In this document: positions 33,245-42,989 of the stretch, piece by piece
Position numbering within the stretch: position 1 is the stretch's first letter
How the letters are laid out: the number at the start of each line of letters is the position of its first letter
Assembly (NCBI GenBank): GCA_002010065.2
Contig: MTMD02000002.1
Span: 434,001-498,000 of the forward strand
Source of the DNA: Candidatus Pyrohabitans jungbluthii
GTDB taxonomy: Archaea > Hydrothermarchaeota > Hydrothermarchaeia > Hydrothermarchaeales > BMS3B
Length of the DNA: 64,000 nt
Direction: 5' to 3'
Position numbers and translations under genes: made by a program
Notes under the pieces: model-generated
What the model was told of the DNA's origin: nothing
Database searches by the model: none
Seen by the model: only the letters and a program-made list of their open reading frames with translations

Positions 33245-33904
33245 ATGGAAGTCGCTGCATTAATAGCGCTGGCAAAGGCGGGTGCATATCAAGGGTACGC
33301 CTTTATATCTTCTGCCCAGCTTGCATCTCTACTAGGCGTTTCTCAGCAGACAGCTTCGCGTAGACTCAAGCTTCTGGAAGATGCGGGCTATATTGCGCGA
33401 GAGGTCTTCCCCAGAGGGCAGCGGGTTAAGCTCACAGCCCAGGGAAAGCGCGCCCTGGGCGAGCTTTATGCAGAGCTTCGCACCATTCTGGGCGACTCCG
33501 GCAAGGCGGCGCTAACGCTGTGCGGCGAGGTAACCTCAGGCTTGGGTGAGGGAAGCTACTACATGTCCCTGCCCGGCTATGTTAAGCAGTTCGAGGAAAA
33601 GCTGGGTTTTACCCCCTATCCGGGCACACTGAACCTTGCGCTCAAGACTCAGGAGGATATACGCACCAGGCAGGAGCTTGTGAACATGGGAGGCATAGCA
33701 GTCAAGGGGTTTAACCATGGCGGAAGAAGGCTGGGTGATGTAACCTGCTTCCATGCAGAGCTTCAGGGCGCGCAGGCAGCTGTAGTACTTCCCACAAGAA
33801 CCCACCACAGTCTAGCCACGCTGGAGGTAATTGCGCCCGTGAATCTGAGGCAAAAGCTCGGGCTTAAAGATGGCGACATGGTTGCTGTCAGGGTATTCGT
33901 GTAG
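33245..33904 (+). CDS. ribK: CTP-dependent riboflavin kinase with N-terminal winged helix
   Basis: Makes FMN from riboflavin using CTP, an archaeal-type enzyme. Residues 1-80 are a MarR/ArsR-like winged helix ([29 protein letters not shown]), 90-219 the kinase: [64 protein letters not shown]. The HTH fusion suggests self-regulation by flavin. Eight bases separate it from ribB, so both form a riboflavin/FMN operon. Confidence 0.94.
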   Translation: MEVAALIALAKAGAYQGYAFISSAQLASLLGVSQQTASRRLKLLEDAGYIAREVFPRGQRVKLTAQGKRALGELYAELRTILGDSGKAALTLCGEVTSGLGEGSYYMSLPGYVKQFEEKLGFTPYPGTLNLALKTQEDIRTRQELVNMGGIAVKGFNHGGRRLGDVTCFHAELQGAQAAVVLPTRTHHSLATLEVIAPVNLRQKLGLKDGDMVAVRVFV

Positions 33905-33912
33905 GTGGTAGC

Positions 33913-34587
33913 ATGAGCGTGAAGAGAGCTATTCAGGCGCTGAAGCAGGGGGAGATGGTGCTCATCTTCGACGGCGATGGCAGAGAGGAGGAGACCGACC
34001 TCGTCATAGCCTCGCAGTTCGTAACACCAGAACACATTCGCAGGATGCGCAAGGACGGCGGCGGGCTGATATGCACCGCTCTGCATCCAGCGATAGCGAG
34101 GGAGCTTGGCTTGCCCTTTCTCAGCGATGTGCTGAGCAGTGCTGCGGAAAGATTTCCTGTGCTTAACGCCCTTGAGGCTAATGATATCCCTTACGATGAG
34201 CGCTCCTCCTTCTCCATAACAATAAACCACAGGCGTACCTTCACAGGTATAACCGACAGCGACAGGGCGCTCACTATACGCGAGCTGGCACGCTTAGCCT
34301 CGCTCAACGGCGAGAAGCGCACGCTATTTGGCAAAAACTTCCGCTCACCGGGGCATGTTATACTCCTGCGCGCCGCCGATGGTTTGCTGCACTCAAGGCG
34401 AGGGCACACTGAGTTGAGTGTCGCCCTGGCAGAGATGGCTGGCCTAACCCCAATAGCGACGATATGTGAAATGATGGGCGACAATGGCGGTGCCCTGAGC
34501 AAGCGTGAGGCAAAACGCTATGCTGAGAAGCACGGCTTGGTCTTTTTAGAAGGCGAGGAGATAATGCAGGCGTACTTGGGGGAGTAA
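33913..34587 (+). CDS. ribB: 3,4-dihydroxy-2-butanone-4-phosphate synthase
   Basis: Makes the four-carbon precursor of riboflavin from ribulose-5-phosphate. Typical motifs: [99 protein letters not shown]. 224 aa with no GTP cyclohydrolase II fusion, as expected in archaea. Downstream 34588-34762 holds a weak hairpin (CTAGG/CCTAG near 34618-34636) and a TATA-like element without a recognised gene. Confidence 0.95.
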   Translation: MSVKRAIQALKQGEMVLIFDGDGREEETDLVIASQFVTPEHIRRMRKDGGGLICTALHPAIARELGLPFLSDVLSSAAERFPVLNALEANDIPYDERSSFSITINHRRTFTGITDSDRALTIRELARLASLNGEKRTLFGKNFRSPGHVILLRAADGLLHSRRGHTELSVALAEMAGLTPIATICEMMGDNGGALSKREAKRYAEKHGLVFLEGEEIMQAYLGE

Positions 34588-34762
34588 ATTAGCCTCATTT
34601 TACTCTCTCCCCTATCATCTAGGTAAACTTTTCCTAGTCATGAGCTGTTAACACCAGAGTACGCCTCTTTTTACAGGGATTTTGTCGGTTACTTGAGCCT
34701 CCTTAAATATAATCATAGGAACCACTGAGTTCGAAAGGAAGCACAGCGCTGAAGCTTATAAC

Positions 34763-35257
34763 TCATCTACAACCTCCAATCCAAATCTCCCAGGGATACT
34801 CTCTTTTCCAGATGAAGTATATGGCGGCGGAGTATAATAGGATTTCCAGAGATATGTATACGGCTCTAAAAGCTATAGTTGGTACATTTATATGGTACGC
34901 GAGGAGACACTCTGCCTCAGAAAATGGCCAGAGGCACCACACACCTCCCCTGAAAATTATGCCGGTGTTCAGCAGGATATCTACGAGGATGTGCAGGTAG
35001 GCGCCGAGGAGGAGCGCCAAGGGAATACGCCATGAGCGTAGCAGTGGCGAAACGGTAAGGGCAAGAAGCAGCCACAGCACCAGAGAGTGGCTGAGGGTTG
35101 CGTGGTACTTCAGAAGAAAATCCATGCCAAATATGAGGGTTACCGCGTCGATATCCGGCAGAAGAGAGGCAAGAGTAAGAGCGCGGTAAGCAGGCCTCTT
35201 CAGCTTCATCCTTCTGCCGATGAGCCATGCGAGCATGTAATGTCCTAAGGGGTCCAT
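34763..35257 (-). CDS. Membrane-bound DUF457/YdjM-like metal-dependent hydrolase
   Basis: 164 aa, with MDPLGHYMLAWLIGRRMKLK, ASLLPDIDAVTLIFG, HATLSHSLVLW and HILVDILLNTG giving the conserved His/Asp metal positions between four transmembrane stretches. It is a paralog in architecture of the gene at 5783-6259. It ends toward ribB and its start lies 23 bases after carB, in the same direction. Confidence 0.65.
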   Translation of the reverse strand: MDPLGHYMLAWLIGRRMKLKRPAYRALTLASLLPDIDAVTLIFGMDFLLKYHATLSHSLVLWLLLALTVSPLLRSWRIPLALLLGAYLHILVDILLNTGIIFRGGVWCLWPFSEAECLLAYHINVPTIAFRAVYISLEILLYSAAIYFIWKREYPWEIWIGGCR

Positions 35258-35280
35258 ATCCCTAATGGGCTGTTACCATT

Positions 35281-38200
35281 TTATCCCCCAAAATCCTCAA
35301 GGCGAAGCTCGTGCACATGTCCGCGGTAGTATTCGTCCAGGTTGCGAATGCTTATCTCTCCGCTAAGCACGCTCTCTATAGCTTTGCACGCCGCCTGGGC
35401 TGCGGCGATGGTTGTGATGTAGGGTATCCCAAGGTCTACCGCGTGCCTGCGGATGTAAAAGCCGTCGGTGAAGGGCACCTTGCCAGCGGTGGGCGTGTTT
35501 ATTATTAAGTCCACTTCTTTGCGTAGCATCACGTCGAGGATATTCGGCTTAGCCTCGCTCACCTTTCTTACCAGCTTCGCGGGTATCCCTGCCTCTTCGA
35601 GGCTTGCCTTGGTACCGTCGGTGGCAAGAAGCTCAAACCCGAGCTCGTGGAGCTTCTTAGCTATAGGGATAATCGCCTGGCGGTCACGCTTGCTCACACT
35701 TATAAATATCCTCCCGCTCGTAGGGAGGCGGTTGCCTGCGGCAAGCTGCGCCTTGTAGTAGGCTTTTCCAAAGTCGAAGTCTATTCCCATGACCTCGCCC
35801 GTGGACTTCATCTCGGGTCCGAGCACCGGGTCGACGCCCGGAAGCTTCAGGAATGGGAACACTGCCTCCTTGACTGCAACGTGGCGAATCTTGCGCTCCC
35901 CCACGTAACCCAGATCGCGAAGCTTTGCGCCCAGCATCACCTTCGTGGCAAGCTTTGCTAAGGGAACACCTATCGCCTTGCTCACATATGGCACAGTGCG
36001 TGAAGCGCGGGGGTTTGCCTCCAGCACGTAAACTTTGCCGTCCTTCACCGCATACTGTATGTTCAGCAGCCCCACAACGTTGAGCTCCCTAGCGAGCCTT
36101 ATCGTATAGTCCTTAATTGTGCCAAGCACCTCCCGAGATAACGTCTGGGGTGGAAGCACACACGCGGAGTCGCCGCTGTGCACGCCCGCCTGCTCTATGT
36201 GCTCCATTATTCCGCCAATGAACACATCCTCGCCGTCGCTCACCGCATCGACGTCTACCTCCACGGCGTCTTCCAAAAACTTGTCCACAAGCACAGGATG
36301 TTCCTCGCTGACCTCAATGGCGAGAGCCATGTAGCGTTCAAGCTGAGCCTCGTCGTAAACTATCTCCATCGCCCTGCCACCCAGCACATAGCTGGGGCGA
36401 ACCAGCACCGGATAGCCTATCCTCTTAGCTATGCGCTTCGCTTCGTCAACGCTGAAGGCGGTGCCATACTCCGCTTGGGGTATCCCCAGCTTCTTAAGCA
36501 CCCGCGTGAAGAGTTCGCGATCCTCAGCCCGGTCTATGTCCTCGCTCCTCGTGCCCAGGAGCTTTACCCCCTGCTTGGCGAGGGGCACCGCAAGGTTGAG
36601 AGGCGTCTGACCGCCGAACTGTACTATAACCCCTTCCGGCTTCTCCTTCTCAATTATGTTCATTACGTCCTCCAGCGTAATCGGCTCAAAGTAGAGCTTG
36701 TCGCTGGTGTCGTAATCAGTGGAGACCGTCTCAGGGTTGTTGTTCATGAGTATCGCTTCAATGCCAGCCTCGCGAAGGGCAACCGCGGCATGGACGCAGC
36801 AGTAGTCAAACTCTATGCCCTGGGCAATGCGTATTGGCCCGCCTCCGATAACCAAAACTTTTCGCCTGTTGCTCACCTTAACCTCGTCCACGCTGTCGTA
36901 GGCGGAGTAGTAGTAGGGTGTCTTCGCCTCAAACTCCGCTGCACACGTGTCCACCATCTTATAGACAGGCTTGGCTCTGCGCTTTTTCCTCAGCGTGAGC
37001 TCCTCGCAGCCGAGAAGGTGCGCAAGCTGCCTGTCGCTGAAGCCGAGGCGCTTCGCTAAGGTGAGCTCTTCCTGCGTAACCTCCTCTATGCCCTTCCCCT
37101 CAAGGGAGCGCTCCATCTCCAGGATGTTCTTAATCTTCTCTATGAAGAAGGGCGATATGCCCGTAAGCTTGTTAATTTCAGCCACGCTCATGCCCAGGCG
37201 AAGGGCGTCGTAGATGTAGAATATGCGCTTATCCGTGGGGTTGCGCAGGTTCTCAACTATCACCTCGCGGTTGGTTTCGTACTCGCGCCCATCGCAGCAA
37301 ATGCCGAAGCGCTTTATGTCGAGGCTGCGTATCGCCTTTTGCAGAGCCTCCTCAAAGCTTCGCCCTATCGCCATGACTTCGCCTGTGCTCTTCATCTGCG
37401 TGCCTATCCTCTGCTCTGCCTCGGGAAACTTGTCAAAGGGCCAGCGTGGAATTTTCACAACCACGTAATCCAGGGTGGGCTCAAAGCTGGCTGGCGTCTC
37501 CTTCGTTACGTCGTTGGGGATTTCGTCAAGCGTTAGCCCTACGGCGATCTTCGCTGATATCTTGGCGATAGGGTAACCTGTTGCCTTGCTCGCCAGCGCA
37601 GAGCTTCTCGATACTCGGGGATTGACCTCTATCACGTAGTACTCCCAGGTTTCGGGGTTTACCGCGAACTGAATATTGCAACCGCCCTCGATGCGGAGAG
37701 CGCGGATTATCTTGAGTGCGGCGCTCCTCAGCCTCTGGTGGTCCTCATCGCTGAGCGTCTGCGCCGGCGCTACCACGATGCTCTCGCCAGTGTGTATCCC
37801 CATGGGGTCAATGTTCTCCATGTTACAGACGGTTATGCAGTTGTCCGCGGAGTCACGCATAACCTCGTACTCGTACTCATACCACCCAAGCAGAGACTTC
37901 TCTATGAGCACCTGGTGCACCATGCTGGCGCTCAAGCCGCGCTCCGCTATGCTGCGAAGCTCAGCCTCATTGTTAGCCACGCCGCCACCGGTACCGCCGA
38001 GGGTGTACGCTGGCCTAATAATCACCGGGTATCCTATCTTGTTTGCAGCCTCCACCGCCTCCTCAACACTATTAACCGCGTAGCTCTCGGGTATCGGCTC
38101 GCGGATCTCCCGCATGAGCTCCGCGAATAGCTCACGATCCTCGGCGCGCTTTATCGTCTCAACACTCGTCCCGAGAACTTCAACGTCGTACTTCTCGAAG

Positions 38201-38520
38201 ATGCCCATGTCGGCAAGCTGGGCTGTGAGATTTAAGCCGGTCTGCCCGCCCATTGTGCCTATAAAGCCGTCTGGCTTTTCCTTGGCTATAATCTTAGCCA
38301 CTATCTCGGGCACGAGGGGCTCGAGGTAGATAACGTCAGCTATCTCCTTATCTGTCTGAATCGTCGCTGGGTTTGAGTTCACCAGCACAACGCGATAACC
38401 TTCTTCGCGAAGTGCCTTGCATGCCTGCGAACCCGAATAGTCGAACTCTGCCGCCTGGCCTATTATTATCGGCCCAGAGCCTATGACTATGATTTTTTCA
38501 ATATCCTTACGCTTTGGCAC
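35281..38520 (-). CDS. carB: Carbamoyl-phosphate synthase large subunit
   Basis: Synthesises carbamoyl phosphate for pyrimidines and arginine. Two homologous ATP-grasp halves are visible: [22 protein letters not shown] with [13 protein letters not shown], and [21 protein letters not shown] with [19 protein letters not shown], then a C-terminal MGS allosteric domain ([23 protein letters not shown]). I start at GTG 38520 ([14 protein letters not shown]), giving 1079 aa; the upstream open frame is the carA shadow. It overlaps the carA 3' end by 14 bases. Confidence 0.95.
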   Translation of the reverse strand: MPKRKDIEKIIVIGSGPIIIGQAAEFDYSGSQACKALREEGYRVVLVNSNPATIQTDKEIADVIYLEPLVPEIVAKIIAKEKPDGFIGTMGGQTGLNLTAQLADMGIFEKYDVEVLGTSVETIKRAEDRELFAELMREIREPIPESYAVNSVEEAVEAANKIGYPVIIRPAYTLGGTGGGVANNEAELRSIAERGLSASMVHQVLIEKSLLGWYEYEYEVMRDSADNCITVCNMENIDPMGIHTGESIVVAPAQTLSDEDHQRLRSAALKIIRALRIEGGCNIQFAVNPETWEYYVIEVNPRVSRSSALASKATGYPIAKISAKIAVGLTLDEIPNDVTKETPASFEPTLDYVVVKIPRWPFDKFPEAEQRIGTQMKSTGEVMAIGRSFEEALQKAIRSLDIKRFGICCDGREYETNREVIVENLRNPTDKRIFYIYDALRLGMSVAEINKLTGISPFFIEKIKNILEMERSLEGKGIEEVTQEELTLAKRLGFSDRQLAHLLGCEELTLRKKRRAKPVYKMVDTCAAEFEAKTPYYYSAYDSVDEVKVSNRRKVLVIGGGPIRIAQGIEFDYCCVHAAVALREAGIEAILMNNNPETVSTDYDTSDKLYFEPITLEDVMNIIEKEKPEGVIVQFGGQTPLNLAVPLAKQGVKLLGTRSEDIDRAEDRELFTRVLKKLGIPQAEYGTAFSVDEAKRIAKRIGYPVLVRPSYVLGGRAMEIVYDEAQLERYMALAIEVSEEHPVLVDKFLEDAVEVDVDAVSDGEDVFIGGIMEHIEQAGVHSGDSACVLPPQTLSREVLGTIKDYTIRLARELNVVGLLNIQYAVKDGKVYVLEANPRASRTVPYVSKAIGVPLAKLATKVMLGAKLRDLGYVGERKIRHVAVKEAVFPFLKLPGVDPVLGPEMKSTGEVMGIDFDFGKAYYKAQLAAGNRLPTSGRIFISVSKRDRQAIIPIAKKLHELGFELLATDGTKASLEEAGIPAKLVRKVSEAKPNILDVMLRKEVDLIINTPTAGKVPFTDGFYIRRHAVDLGIPYITTIAAAQAACKAIESVLSGEISIRNLDEYYRGHVHELRLEDFGG

Positions 38521-39592
38521 GGCGCACCATCTCCAGAAACTCGTCGAAAAGATATTCGCTGTCCTTAGGGCCCGGATTAGCCTCAGGGTGATACTGCACA
38601 CTCATTATCTCCAAGCTACGGTGGCGCATACCTTCAACGGTGGAGTCGTTCAGGTTTATCTTATCAACGCGAAACTCGTCCTCAGGCAATGAGCCAGCGT
38701 CCACTGCATAGCCGTGGTTCTGCGAGGTTATGTACACCCTCCCGGTGCGCAGGTCCTTCACCGGCTGATTTGCGCCGCGGTGACCGAATTTCAGCTTATA
38801 GGTTTCGCCCCCACTCGCCAAGGCAAGCATCTGATGCCCCAGGCAAATGCCGAACAGCGGCACTTCTCCGAGAAGCTCGCGAACGGTGCGAATCGCATAC
38901 GGCGCGCGCTTCGGATCCCCTGGCCCGGGGGATACAACCACACCATCGGGTTCTAAATTCAGAATCTCCTTCGCTGGCGTCTCCGCTGGCAGAACATAAA
39001 CCTCACACCCGCGCTTGAGGAAGTTGTCGCGAATCGACCACTTCATTCCCAGGTCAAGAATCGCAATGCGCTCCCCCTTGCCCGGGTAGTGCAGCATTTT
39101 TTCGCAGGTAACTTTGCTCACCAGGTCGAGCTCGCCTATGTCCGGCGCGGCTCTGCACTTTTCCAGCAGCGCTTCTGCGTCTATCTCCTCACGCGATGTT
39201 TTAAGCGCACCCTTCATCACGCCGTAGCTTCTGATCTTTCTGGTGAGCGCCCTGGTATCGACGCCTGCGATGCCGGGTATCCCCTCTCGCTTCAGAAACT
39301 CGTCCACCGTCGCCTCTGCGCTGCGGTGGCTCGGCTTGTCGCAGGCTTCGCGAACCACAAAACCCTCGACCTGTATCCTCGAACTCTCATAGTCCTCGCT
39401 ATTTATGCCATAATTACCAATCAGTGGGTAGGTGAGCAGGAGTATCTGCCCGGCATAGCTCGGGTCGGTAAGCGCTTCCTGGTAACCCGTCATGCTGGTG
39501 CAGAACACCACCTCTCCATAAACCTCAGCCTCTGCACCGAAGCCCTCGCCACGGACAATAGTACCATCCTCAAGAACCAGCGTCGCCTTCAT
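38507..39592 (-). CDS. carA: Carbamoyl-phosphate synthase small (glutaminase) subunit
   Basis: Class I glutamine amidotransferase subunit supplying ammonia to CarB. N-terminal CPSase domain ([37 protein letters not shown]), then the Triad domain with catalytic Cys in [15 protein letters not shown] and His in [12 protein letters not shown]. 361 aa is usual. A TATA region lies in the 92-base divergent gap shared with the ACT-domain gene at 39685. carA-carB form an operon with overlapping ends. Confidence 0.95.
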   Translation of the reverse strand: MKATLVLEDGTIVRGEGFGAEAEVYGEVVFCTSMTGYQEALTDPSYAGQILLLTYPLIGNYGINSEDYESSRIQVEGFVVREACDKPSHRSAEATVDEFLKREGIPGIAGVDTRALTRKIRSYGVMKGALKTSREEIDAEALLEKCRAAPDIGELDLVSKVTCEKMLHYPGKGERIAILDLGMKWSIRDNFLKRGCEVYVLPAETPAKEILNLEPDGVVVSPGPGDPKRAPYAIRTVRELLGEVPLFGICLGHQMLALASGGETYKLKFGHRGANQPVKDLRTGRVYITSQNHGYAVDAGSLPEDEFRVDKINLNDSTVEGMRHRSLEIMSVQYHPEANPGPKDSEYLFDEFLEMVRRAKA

Positions 39593-39684
39593 GCTATCAA
39601 AACTACTGCTATGTTTCCCCTACTTAAGGTTTATTCAACTAATGTATCAAATGGTAATAAGTTGAGCCATATGCGTCGATTGCG

Positions 39685-40332
39685 ATGAATATATCTCAGG
39701 CAACCCGCAAGGTGCTCAGGAAGTATCCCAACATAGCCGAGTATTTAAGCTATGGTGTGGTTAACTACCGCGCCCTGGCGAGGCTTATTCAGCCGGAGGT
39801 TGAGAGGCTCCTGGGCACAGGGGTAAAGCTTCAGAGCATAGTTACAGCGCTGCGCAGGAGTGGGAGCGCAAAGCTGGAGCAGGGCGAGGCGTCGCGAATC
39901 CTGGCTAAAAGCGAGGTCAGCCTTCGCTACGATTTGGGTTTGATAACAACTTCGCTCTCCAGAGAAACACCGCGCAAGGTGCTTGAGGTGCACCGCGCGC
40001 TTCGAGGTGAGACCTACGTCCTGCTCCAGGGGCTGGAGAACCTTACGATAGTAACACGGCAGGAACACATAGCTAAGCTTGAGAAGCTCTTCGGTGATGA
40101 AATGATTGAGAGCAAGCGCAGCCTCGCCGGCATCTTCGTAAAGAGCCCGCCAGAGATTGCCTCCACCAGCGGTGTTCTGGCAAGGCTGAGCGGTCTCCTC
40201 GCAGCCGAGGGGATAAATGTGGTGGAGATGATGTCCAGCCACATGGAGACAATTTTCCTGGTGGAGGAGCGTGACTGCCTTCGCGGCGTAGAGGCGATAC
40301 GGGAGGAGATTAAGCGTGCGAGGGGTGGGTGA
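39685..40332 (+). CDS. ACT-domain protein (archaeal conserved)
   Basis: 215 aa. The N-terminal half is helical and basic (ATRKVLRKYPNIAEYLSYGVVNYRALARLIQPEVE), resembling a winged helix; the C-terminal 140-200 stretch TSGVLARLSGLLAAEGINVVEMMSS is a textbook ACT domain that often binds amino acids. A regulatory role is likely but the ligand is unknown. It is divergent from carA, so control of pyrimidine/arginine supply is one possibility by position only. Confidence 0.75.
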   Translation: MNISQATRKVLRKYPNIAEYLSYGVVNYRALARLIQPEVERLLGTGVKLQSIVTALRRSGSAKLEQGEASRILAKSEVSLRYDLGLITTSLSRETPRKVLEVHRALRGETYVLLQGLENLTIVTRQEHIAKLEKLFGDEMIESKRSLAGIFVKSPPEIASTSGVLARLSGLLAAEGINVVEMMSSHMETIFLVEERDCLRGVEAIREEIKRARGG

Positions 40333-40400
40333 ATAGCTCATTGGTTGGTAGAAACCTCTAAATACTCCCGCTCACAAAACTATTACTGGAGGTGGTTGAT

Positions 40401-40685
40401 TTGCCAAAGTATGTAGTAGTTTCCACTCTTACTGACGAGGGGGCTAAAACGCTGAAAAACAGACCCTCCCGCGTGAAAGAGGTCAATCAAGAGCTGGAGA
40501 ACATGGGGGTTAAAGTGCTGGAGCAGTACATGGTGCTGGGAAGCTTTGACTTTCTGAACATAGTTGAAGCAGAGGATGACGCTACAATAGCAAAGGCGAT
40601 GGTGGAGCTAGCCTCGCGAGGCACTATACGCACACAGACGATGCCCATTATTCCAGTGGATGAGTTTCTTGAAAAGCTGGGCTAA
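40401..40685 (+). CDS. GYD-domain protein
   Basis: 94 aa (MPKYVVVSTLTDEGAKTLKN...), matches the GYD domain, a ferredoxin-like small protein of unknown function; the family's GxYD site appears here as LGSFDFLNIVEA. I choose TTG 40401, because GGAGG (40388-40392) is 8 bases upstream; a GTG at 40392 lies inside that site. It converges on the GPN GTPase with a 4-base overlap. Confidence 0.8.
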   Translation: MPKYVVVSTLTDEGAKTLKNRPSRVKEVNQELENMGVKVLEQYMVLGSFDFLNIVEAEDDATIAKAMVELASRGTIRTQTMPIIPVDEFLEKLG

Positions 40686-41446
40686 TCGCTGCTAAGGTCT
40701 TCGCCGCCGTACAGCACCTGCTGCACCTCGTTGTACAGGTCAGGAATACCCTCGCCCGTCTCTGCAGAGGTGGGTATCAGAGGCTTGTAGGCGTCCATTA
40801 TCTCCAGGGCTCGGAATAGCTCCACATTGAGGTTCGCAGTTAGCGAACCCTGAGCAATCAAGTCGTCGTACAGCACATTGGGGTCGCTGCCCCACTCCAA
40901 AATCCGCTCCATTTCTTCTCTCGCGAGAAGGTCAACCTTGCTCAGTGCCGTCACGCAGGGTAAATCAAGACGGAACTGCGCAGAGAGGCTCTGCAGCACC
41001 AGAGAGATAAAGCCTTGCGGAGTTTTCGCAAGCGCTGGGTCGAAGAGGTATGCGAGAACGGCGCTATCCTTGCCCAAGGTTTCGACGACAACGTGGCTGG
41101 AGCTTCGCAGGGTGAACAACTCCATTTGCCCGGGGGTATCTATCAGGTAGTACTCGGTTACAAACTCGTCGAGAGCTTCCTTAATCTCATTGATTTTCAA
41201 TGCCAGTAAATCGGCAGCGACGATCTGCGCGCCGTTGGGGCCCACGCCGTACTCGCGCATGACATCGTCTAGATTAATCCACTCTCTCACGTCCACGTCT
41301 GGAGCGTAGGGAAGCCACTCAACGCCCGGGTCGAGATTAACCGTAACCACGTCGTAGCCATAGGTCTGCATCCAGTTTTTAAAGGCACTCGTGAGGGCGC
41401 TCTTCCCGCAGCCTGCGTTGCCTATGAAGTAGAGGTAGGCGGGCAT
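40682..41446 (-). CDS. GPN-loop GTPase
   Basis: 254 aa. Walker A GNAGCGKSALTSAFK (about 9-23), the family-defining Gly-Pro-Asn in YGVGPNGAQI, and DTPGQMELF and TALSKVDLL (G4-like) define it. Eukaryotic relatives help assemble RNA polymerase II; in archaea the role is less certain and the enzyme is dimeric. It starts 75 bases from lysC, divergently. Confidence 0.9.
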   Translation of the reverse strand: MPAYLYFIGNAGCGKSALTSAFKNWMQTYGYDVVTVNLDPGVEWLPYAPDVDVREWINLDDVMREYGVGPNGAQIVAADLLALKINEIKEALDEFVTEYYLIDTPGQMELFTLRSSSHVVVETLGKDSAVLAYLFDPALAKTPQGFISLVLQSLSAQFRLDLPCVTALSKVDLLAREEMERILEWGSDPNVLYDDLIAQGSLTANLNVELFRALEIMDAYKPLIPTSAETGEGIPDLYNEVQQVLYGGEDLSSD

Positions 41447-41521
41447 AGCTTTTAGTCTACTCCACGCCTTATGAACTTTGCTCCGGTAACCTTAAATATC
41501 ACCATTGCCATGCCTTAAGCG

Positions 41522-42946
41522 ATGAAGCGCCTGGTTATGAAGTTCGGTGGCACCAGCGTGGGCAGCGCTGAGCGCATAGCGAGAGTTGCCAAGCTGGTGA
41601 AAGAATTCGCAGCACCGGAGACGATTGTGGTGACCAGTGCAATGAGCGGCGTCACAGATCGTCTGGTGGAGATAGCCGAGAGAGTGGCTCAGGGTATAGA
41701 AGAGGAGCACATCCATGAGTTTGTCGCCTACATGCGGGAGAAGCACATAAGCACAGCACAGGAGGTAGCGAGGGAGGAAGAAATTCCGGAGCTGAAGGCG
41801 GAAATAGAGCGTCTGCTGAGCGAGCTGGAGAAGATACTTGTGGGTATCTCCTACGTGGGCGAGCTGACGCCACGCTCTCTGGATTATGTGCTCTCCTTCG
41901 GTGAGCGCCTGGCTGCGCCTCTTGTGAGTGCTGCGCTGCGTAAAGAGGGGATAAACTCGCGCTGGTACACCGGTTACGAGGCGGGAATAGTTACAGACTC
42001 CAACTTTGGTAGAGCATCGCCCATAATGGACATAACAGAAGAGCGCGTGCGAGAGGTGATAGAGCCCCGCCTGAAGGACACCATACCTGTGGTCACTGGT
42101 TTTATCGCCGGAAACGAGAAGGGTAGGATAACCACCCTTGGTAGAGGCGGCTCCGACTACACAGCGGCGATACTCGGAGCGGTGCTTGATGCAGACGAGA
42201 TATGGATCTGGACGGATGTGGACGGCATTCTTACCACTGACCCTAGGCTGGTGAAGGAGGCTCGGGTAATAGAGGTGCTCTCCTACATCGAAGCTATGGA
42301 GTTAGCGTACTTCGGCGCCAAGGTGCTGCACCCCAAAACCATTGAACCAGCGATGGAAAAGGGCATTCCGGTGCGCGTGAGGAACACCTTTAACCCGGGC
42401 TGCGAGGGTACACTGATAGTGAGTGAGCAGGAGAAGACCAGCGACATAGTTAAGGCGATAAGTGTGATGAAAAACGTAGCTCTGCTCAATATCTCTGGCG
42501 TGGGGATGATAGGCTTACCCGGCGTCGCCTCTCGAGTTTTTACAGCGCTGGCGCAGCAGAAGGTTAACATCCTCATGATCTCCCAGGGTTCAAGCGAGGC
42601 GAACATCTCAATCGTAGTGGAGAAAGGCGATGTGGAGCGTGCTGTGGATGCGCTTCGCGAGGAGTTTCTCGGCGCAAACATCGTTAAGCACGTGCAGTAC
42701 AATGAGGACGTAGCAATAATCGCCGTGGTGGGCGCAGGTATGCGCGGAACTCGAGGAGTAGCGGCGCGGGTTTTCACCGCCGTGGCAAACGCCGGCGTTA
42801 ATGTGCTCATGATAGCCCAGGGCTCAAGTGAGGTGAACATATCATTTGTCATCGCTGGCGAAGACGCTGCGAAGGCTGCAAGAGCGCTGCACGAGGAGTT
42901 CATAACTAAGCGCGGGAGTTCCCCGTCTCGCGAAGCGATAGAGTGA
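41522..42946 (+). CDS. lysC: Aspartate kinase
   Basis: First step of the aspartate family (lysine, threonine, methionine). Kinase domain starts VMKFGGTSVGSAERI, with SFGERLAAPLVSAAL, TTLGRGGSDYTAA and WTDVDGILTTDPRLV. C-terminal tandem ACT domains (ISGVGMIGLPGVASRVFTAL and VVGAGMRGTRGVAARVFTAV) give feedback control. 474 aa is normal. The last codons (GSSPSREAIE) contain a 20-base sequence repeated in reverse complement at 50321-50340. Confidence 0.95.
   Translation: MKRLVMKFGGTSVGSAERIARVAKLVKEFAAPETIVVTSAMSGVTDRLVEIAERVAQGIEEEHIHEFVAYMREKHISTAQEVAREEEIPELKAEIERLLSELEKILVGISYVGELTPRSLDYVLSFGERLAAPLVSAALRKEGINSRWYTGYEAGIVTDSNFGRASPIMDITEERVREVIEPRLKDTIPVVTGFIAGNEKGRITTLGRGGSDYTAAILGAVLDADEIWIWTDVDGILTTDPRLVKEARVIEVLSYIEAMELAYFGAKVLHPKTIEPAMEKGIPVRVRNTFNPGCEGTLIVSEQEKTSDIVKAISVMKNVALLNISGVGMIGLPGVASRVFTALAQQKVNILMISQGSSEANISIVVEKGDVERAVDALREEFLGANIVKHVQYNEDVAIIAVVGAGMRGTRGVAARVFTAVANAGVNVLMIAQGSSEVNISFVIAGEDAAKAARALHEEFITKRGSSPSREAIE
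42922..42941 (+). repeat. Copy 1 of a 20-base dispersed repeat
   Basis: CCCGTCTCGCGAAGCGATAG, within the extreme 3' end of lysC; the exact reverse complement occurs at 50321-50340 inside another coding region. It contains the palindrome TCGCGA. Confidence 0.6.
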
Positions 42947-42989
42947 CGGAAACCCTAAATATTATATCTGTGATTGCAAACTTTTATCC

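Noticed and set aside
34588-34762. TATA-like CCTTAAATATAATC and CTGA boxes between ribB and the DUF457 gene
   Set aside because: No C box, no ORF and no clear fold; only a weak 5-bp terminator-like hairpin near 34618-34636.
36178-37059. 293-codon plus-strand frame
   Set aside because: Shadow of carB; no motifs and rich in Leu/His/Arg as expected for antisense of a GC-rich gene.
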